Shown here: in pieces, positions 58,427 through 64,000 of the stretch
Position numbering within the stretch: the first letter of the stretch is position 1
Layout: every line of letters starts with the position of its first letter
Notes under the pieces: model-generated
Database searches by the model: none
Told to the model about the DNA's origin: nothing
What the model saw: only the letters and a program-made list of their open reading frames with translations
From: Galbula dea
Taxonomy: Eukaryota; Chordata; Aves; Piciformes; Galbulidae
Reading direction: 5' to 3'
DNA length: 64,000 nucleotides
NCBI GenBank assembly: GCA_013399015.1
Contig: VWZX01006702.1
Coordinates: 1,178,001 to 1,242,000, forward strand
Position numbers and translations under genes: made by a program

Positions 58427-58495
58427 GTGGGTTGACCCCTGGCTGGTAGGTAAGCCCTCACTCAGCTGCACGCTTGCTCCCCTGACAGCTTCCTA
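58427..58495 (-). mobile_element. Family A LTR fragment downstream of PKDREJ
   Basis: GGTGTGGTGGGTTGACCCCTGGC followed by AGGTAAGCCCTCACTCAGCTGC and GCTCCCCTGACAG resembles the first 70 bp of the inverted family A LTRs (TGTTGTGGGTTAGCCC..CAGCAACTCACTCAC). Only this end is recognisable. Confidence 0.5.
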
Positions 58496-58639
58496 CTCAT
58501 GCCCGCTATTTCTTACTCATAAAGCTGGGAGTATCTTTCAGGCACTTCACTTTGAACAGAAACAGCCCACAGACTAGATGGATTCTTTGTTTATTTATTT
58601 AAATCCCGCGTGCTCTTTGCAATGCAGTGAGCCTACGAG

Positions 58640-59190
58640 GAGCCTCACGGCTGACGGGATGATGCCACCCACCGGCCCTCAGTCACTAGCTCCTTGCTGC
58701 TCTGAGCACGCCTGGGCACAACGTCACCAAAGCCAAAACCCTTTCCTCCCCTTGCACTCTAGTGACTTACGGAACCGGCCCGTCTCTCACCGCGATGCAA
58801 GCCCCGCGGGACCACTCACCGGCACCAACCCGGCAGGCCCCACCGAGCCGCCCCTCAGCTCACCTCCGCGGAAACGAAGCGGTAGACAGAGACCCGCGCA
58901 ACCGCACAGCACCACCTGCCCTCAGGCCTCTCCGTTCTGTGGCGCTGGGCCTTTAAGGAGGAGGGGCCTGGGCAGTTGAGGTGGCTGCAGCAGCGCGGGA
59001 AGAGGCCTAGGAGCCACCCGCCGGCCGTTAAGCGTGCGTGCTGTGCAGGTCAGGGGGGCACAAATCAGGGCTTCTGCTGCGCGGCTGTGGCCTATCTCCG
59101 TCCCGGGTAAGGGGCTAGGGGCCAGGCCCTTCTAGCAGCCAGGCCCCAGCGCACAGGCTGCGCGGGCAAACCAAGCGCCCCGGGAACGGT
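58640..59190 (+). promoter_or_regulatory. Orphan CpG-rich promoter with possible noncoding first exon
   Basis: CpG density rises sharply here in otherwise AT-rich DNA. A good donor, TCCCGG/GTAAGG at 59107, follows, so a plus-strand first exon of about 100-130 bp ending at 59106 is plausible. By synteny with human, the next gene should be CDPF1 on this strand. I could not find its coding exons before the window ends, so the assignment is inference. The 133-codon frame 58578-58979 is a composition artefact. Confidence 0.4.
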
Positions 59191-62100
59191 TGCTGTTAGT
59201 AGTATTACAAATAATAGGAATGCGTCTTTAATCTCTCCAGCAGATCGCGCTCCTGGGATCCGGAAAAGGTTTTTCTTTTCTACTTACCGAGCGGGATCCC
59301 TATCGGGAAGACGGGCGGTGACAGCTCTCCTTAGGACAGGGCCCGTGCAGGCTCGACTCTTGGTGCAGAGGCAGAGCGCAGGGCTTCTCTGTCAGAGAAC
59401 GGCGAGCAGACCAAGCCTCGCTGCGGAGGTGGGAGCGCAGAGTTCAGAACCCTCCTTTGCTTGGAGGGGGAAGGGTTTAAAATCTGCCACCATGCAGGGG
59501 AACCAGAAATGTGCCAGTGCAGAGATATCATATGCTGATTAATATCCCTTAATTGGTATCGTTTACAAGTTTATTGATACGAACCCCATTTTGTCAGCAT
59601 AGCTAATTATAACAAAAAATGTTGCACAACTTTTAACTACACCCTTACAATCGAAATGGTCTTTTTCTTACAAACAAAATTTAAGACCATGCTTCTGGAT
59701 CCCAAGCAAAAAATGTTTTTCTCAGGCCTTAATTTCCTTTGTGAAGGAAGAAGTTTAGCGGGCAAAATAGCTGTCACGCGAGAGCATTGCTTTATATCTT
59801 GTCTTGCCTCAAAGAGAGTGAAGATGTAGATCTGTGATCTCTACAAGTACATCAAAAGTTGTGACAGATCCTGGAAGGTTTTACTCTGCACAAGTGCAGC
59901 AGTGTGGGGTTGCCTGGAGGTGTTCTGAGCAAAGAAGGTTTTTATTTGATTATAATGGTAGGATGATTTGGATTCTGCTGTTAACCTGACCTGAAATGGA
60001 GATTTAGTCCCCAGCCTTGTTGAGACACTCTTAATAGAGAAGCATAAACCTGAGATTTGGATTAAGAAAGAAATGGGTTATCTCTGTGATTGCAATGGTT
60101 TGGGGCTCTTTGTTTTTGTTTTGTTTTTCTCTAGGCCAGGATAAAGCAAGAGAGGGTCAGTGAATGTTTTGTTCTGTTCAGTTTCTCAGTGCCTGGTGAA
60201 AGGATTTTTCACCTGCTCTCTCTTGTCTTTTTTAATGGCTGGTTAACACATGAACCAAGCTGCCTCCTGTAAAGTCTCCTTCTAGCTACATACCATAATA
60301 ATTTCCCACTAAGTCTTCTTCCCTAACCCTGAGAAAGTTATTACTGATTAACCACACCTAGAGGTGTGCAGATGTGCAAAGAGGAAATGGGCATTTAAAT
60401 CTGTAACAAACCTCACAGCATTCTTAAGGCTCAACTGTCTATTTAGAGCTGTAGCCAGTACTTTTAAAAGCTCTTTAACATAAACATGTGGCATATAAAA
60501 TTTGTAGTAAGACTCCATCAACTCTGCTGCTTAATTAGCTCCACTCTGCAGTCCACAGTTTCCTCTTGGACCTCAGTGCAATCTTATCAAACCCATCTGT
60601 GCTTACTGAACAGATGGAGATCTGAAGCCAAGGGAAAGTTACTTAAATATCTGTGACACATTGAGGATGCTCCTAATTCTCACTGGATTTTGGGCTTTGT
60701 GGTCAAATAAAAAAGAACTGCAAAGATTTTGCATGTCTGCCCTTCTAGCATAAGGCCCAGTAGAAGCAGTCCACTCTGGTTAGAGTGGATTCTAAGAGCC
60801 ACACATCTCTACCCAGGATTTTCACATGTGAAAAACCTACCTTCCTCCTGTTTTACCTGTGATAAACAGAGCAGTAGATTTGTCCAAAAGAACTTATGGA
60901 AGGAAAGAGCATAAACACATGCTGTGGGGAACAGGCTGTGCAGACTACAGAGCATACACAAAAGAAATTGCCTGGCTCTTTGTAGCAAAATACGTCTCCA
61001 GCTGTCTAAGAACATGTAACATTTCTGCGTCCTACAGAAAATTATGGTAGTTCTTCTCTGTGGGCCTTGATACCTATGTGACATGAGGATCAGGTGTTGA
61101 AAGAAGAAAGTGCAGCCTTATTACCTGCATATTTTTAGGCAAAGCAATCCAAGTACTGGTTGGGAAGCAGAGTCTTTCTGAGAGGAGCGAACACACTAAC
61201 CTGAAAAGATGCTGAAAATTCATGGTGTTTGTGCCTGGCTGAATTCATATTATTTCATATTGGTACATGGCTGGAAAACAGGAATTTACCATAAGTGTAA
61301 GTCAGGAAGTCTTGAAGCCTCTAGCCTCTAATTTCCACTCTTAAGCTTTAATCACAGGGGCAAAACTGAAATGACCTCTTTGTGAAGGTGTGAAATAAGG
61401 CACCTACTTGTAACTTCTTGTGGTGGAACTCCCAGCAAATGCCCTGGAAAAGAAAACTTTCTAAGGGTTGAGTGACAGCAGATTTCTTTGCTTTATCAGA
61501 CATGCTGGCAATACTTTTCTATGATGTTTTCTTATGCTCACTGTTCATAATAGCTGGAATAACAAAACTTGAGGAACATGTCTTTCAGAGGAGTTGGCCA
61601 TTCCTGTAAGGAGGTGTGTGGGGCTATGTGCATGAGGCAGTTAATGTATAGTAGGTACAGATCCTTCTTTATTCTCAGGCTTTCTTCAAGCTGACACTCT
61701 TTAGCCCATACCTCCCCACCCTTCCAGTAATTTTGTTTTCTTTTTGTTTCTTTTTGAAGGTTTTGGGGTACTTTTACTTTGCATTCCTCAGCCTGAGCTC
61801 AGGCCTAACAAACTGAGAGCCTCAGTCACATTTTACTGGGAAGAATTCTCTTCCCCAAGTACATTAACACTCAACATCTTGCCAGTGACAGAGCAAAGTG
61901 GGCACTTGCTGTCACAGCAAAGACATTGTAATATGCAACCCCACTTTCTAGAGGGCCAAGTATTTCCTTACAGTACCAACTTTGCTCTCTGTAGGGAGAT
62001 AAATCACTGAAGCTATATTTATTTCTTTCAGGATTATGTCAAGTTGCAGTGTCTTATTTTCCAGAGCACTGCTTCAGCCTCCTCGTGCATTTCCACAAAA

Positions 62101-64000
62101 CCTTGCTGTTCCTGTTTTTAGCCTCTCATGGAAAGTGTTGCACTAAGTTTAGATTGTGCTTAACCAAGATGATCCTTTCAGTGCTACGTGTGTGGCCCTC
62201 TGTGGCTTTTCTTAAAGGACAACTTAAAAGGAATTATCATCACTTACATATTAATAGAGCCTTACTGGCTTAACTCTTCCCCTCTGGGGATACTAATCTA
62301 GCAAAGCTATAATGGGGAGCTACAGTTTGGAAGGTAGAAAAAATCAGCTCAGGGCAGGGGGTAACCTATGGCCATAGCATGCTTATTTATTGTGGCTATA
62401 CCAGAAGGAACATCTAATAAAATTAAACCTCAGGTCTGGTTTCCCCATTTTGGCAAGGAATAACTGTAATCCACTTCGGTGAACACATCAGTGTTTGGAG
62501 CTGCTGTGTTATCTCCTCTCCAGTAAGTTCCTGTAACTATGCTTTGGGAGGAGGAACAACCTCCATTGCCTTCTTTTAATTTCTAGCCATTTTTACATAT
62601 AGATGTTTGAATGAGATCATGCATGGTAACGTGATAAGCTTTGTGCTCTGCTTAGGAAAGCCTGTTGGAAGAGAAGGAGAAGAGGAATGAGGGACATTGA
62701 GCAGAAAACCAGAGATGAACATAGATTAATTCTGGGGAGGAAGGACAGGAAGAACTAAGGGCACTGTAGTTCTCTGTCCTCCTTCAGGATTGTTCTGTTA
62801 CGCAAGAGATCCACCATTTGCTGTCCCTCTGCAACCAGACATGGAGATGGCCTCTACCATGTGTGCTTGGGCAGCTTGCCTGTATTTTGTTCTGCCATTC
62901 ACTCTTAGTGTGTGATCCACTTAGCTGGGCTTTTACAACTAAGTCGCTGTGAAGAGCTGAAGTGCTAAACCAAGAATTCCCTGCGGCTAGGAAGAGCGGT
63001 GCCGCCAGGCACCGGGGCTGTACCGTCCGGTGTGTCCGCTAGAGGGCAGTGCTCCGTACCGGTTCGTGCCTTGTTGCATCCTTGCCGTGTTAAATTCTCA
63101 CCTAATTTGAGATTCTTCCTTATCAAATGCTGTCTTAATTCAGAGCTGGCTGCCTGCCCTTTTCAAGTAACGAGTACTTGGGCTGTTTCTTTTTCACCTG
63201 TTGGTTTCTCAGCTTTGTTAAATCGTGTGTCCTATTAATAGAACCCTTGTTGAGATTCATCTTGCCTTCATAAAGCCATTTTACCTAAGGAAGGGGTTTA
63301 ACTTGCTTGTCTGTATTACTTCTGTCTTTCTTTGGACACAAGCTGTTCCAACATTTCCTACAACTGTTTAGAAAGCATGCCTGCTTTCACATCTGTGACC
63401 ACCTAGGCCATTTATCCTTCTGCCATGGGGAATCCACATAACCTGTCCTTAGAAAGCAGGGCTTTGGGTCTGCTGTATGACCCATGCCTAGCGGGAAGGT
63501 GCTGTGCTGCAGTAACTTCAGTTCTTTCAGAGCAGAGAGAGCATAGCAATACCAGCACAATCCTCCCCAGCCTGAAGGGAGAAGTTGCTGCAACAAGTCA
63601 AGGTTTAATTCAATTAAGTGATATTTGGGAGAGGTAATAAGGGTAAAAATTCCAAATGACCATGCATATTGAAATTGCATTCCTGACCTAATTTGTTATG
63701 TTGAACCCAAGATAAGTCACCTCAAAGGAAGAGCAGGGAGGCAGCCAACAGGTAACCTAAACATGCCTTCAAGGCAACAACATTAAGGAACTGGAGGGTG
63801 AGATTAACTAGCAAGTTCTGTTTCATCTGTTACTGAACAGTGTTCAGATCATTCCAGATTCAACAGATCATTTTTTTGAAGGAGGTGAGTGCATTCTTGG
63901 TCCTGAAGTGTATTTAAATTTATATCATACCAAACACTGGAGAATAATTTGGCATTTAGCAGGCTACCAGGAGCCTGAATAGCTTCTGCCCTTCTATTAG
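59191..64000. other. Right flank without a recognisable coding gene
   Basis: Mostly AT-rich sequence with short unconserved open frames. I searched by eye for CDPF1 and for PPARA coding exons and saw none. It is probably intron 1 or intergenic DNA of the next gene. One regulatory motif stands out at 63,036. Confidence 0.5.
63036..63052 (+). promoter_or_regulatory. CTCF-type binding motif
   Basis: CCGCTAGAGGGCAGTGC fits the 15-bp CTCF core CCNSYAGRKGGCRSY at all positions shown. It sits in a small CpG-containing patch (about 62,985-63,065) inside AT-rich DNA, which is typical of single CTCF sites. Occupancy cannot be judged from sequence. Confidence 0.55.

Noticed and set aside
58578..58979. 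133-codon plus-strand open frame
   Set aside because: It falls in a GC-rich promoter-like stretch with Pro/Arg/Ser bias and no recognisable family.
59191..64000. CDPF1 coding exons, PPARA exons and let-7 hairpins expected from synteny
   Set aside because: No matching peptide or TGAGGTAGTAGG seed sequence was found by reading both strands.

Overview
This window is nuclear DNA from a bird. The evidence is several CR1 non-LTR retrotransposon fragments whose 3' ends carry the ATTCTGTGATTCTGTG / GATTCTATG repeats typical of avian CR1, a set of solo LTRs of the kind found in bird genomes, and intron-containing genes whose nearest relatives are vertebrate. The species cannot be named from the sequence. 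It appears to match the region orthologous to human 22q13.31 (TTC38-PKDREJ-CDPF1-PPARA), with one extra gene on the left.

Layout. Positions 1-9,690 hold no gene I can support, only simple A-runs and one CR1 fragment. At 9,695-10,730 an antisense CR1 is split by an LTR and abuts a GC-rich promoter. From 11,016 to 32,089 (+) I reconstructed a 14-exon gene with consistent splice phases. It encodes 786 aa: five CCCH zinc fingers, a repeat-bearing linker, a WWE region and a PARP catalytic domain with an H-Y-I triad, so it is a mono-ADP-ribosyltransferase of the PARP12/ZC3HAV1 antiviral group. Its introns hold at least five solo LTRs and a CR1. Positions 36,061-50,887 (-) hold a complete 14-exon TTC38 (466 aa). 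Head to head with it, starting 260 bp away in a shared CpG-rich promoter, is an intact intronless PKDREJ reading frame (51,148-58,260, +, 2,370 codons). A second, orphan CpG-rich segment at about 58.6-59.2 kb looks like the promoter and untranslated first exon of the next gene (CDPF1 would be expected there), but no coding exon was found before the window ends. A strong CTCF-like motif lies at 63,036.

The three genes are not an operon or a pathway. TTC38 and PKDREJ are old neighbours sharing a divergent promoter. The PARP12-like gene is likely interferon-responsive: an ISRE-like site with one mismatch sits about 70 bp upstream of its ATG. The points most worth a second look are that gene's position next to TTC38, its 69-bp in-frame coding minisatellite in which every unit carries its own potential splice acceptor, its HGP variant of the PARP HG[ST] motif, and the density of retroviral LTRs in its introns.
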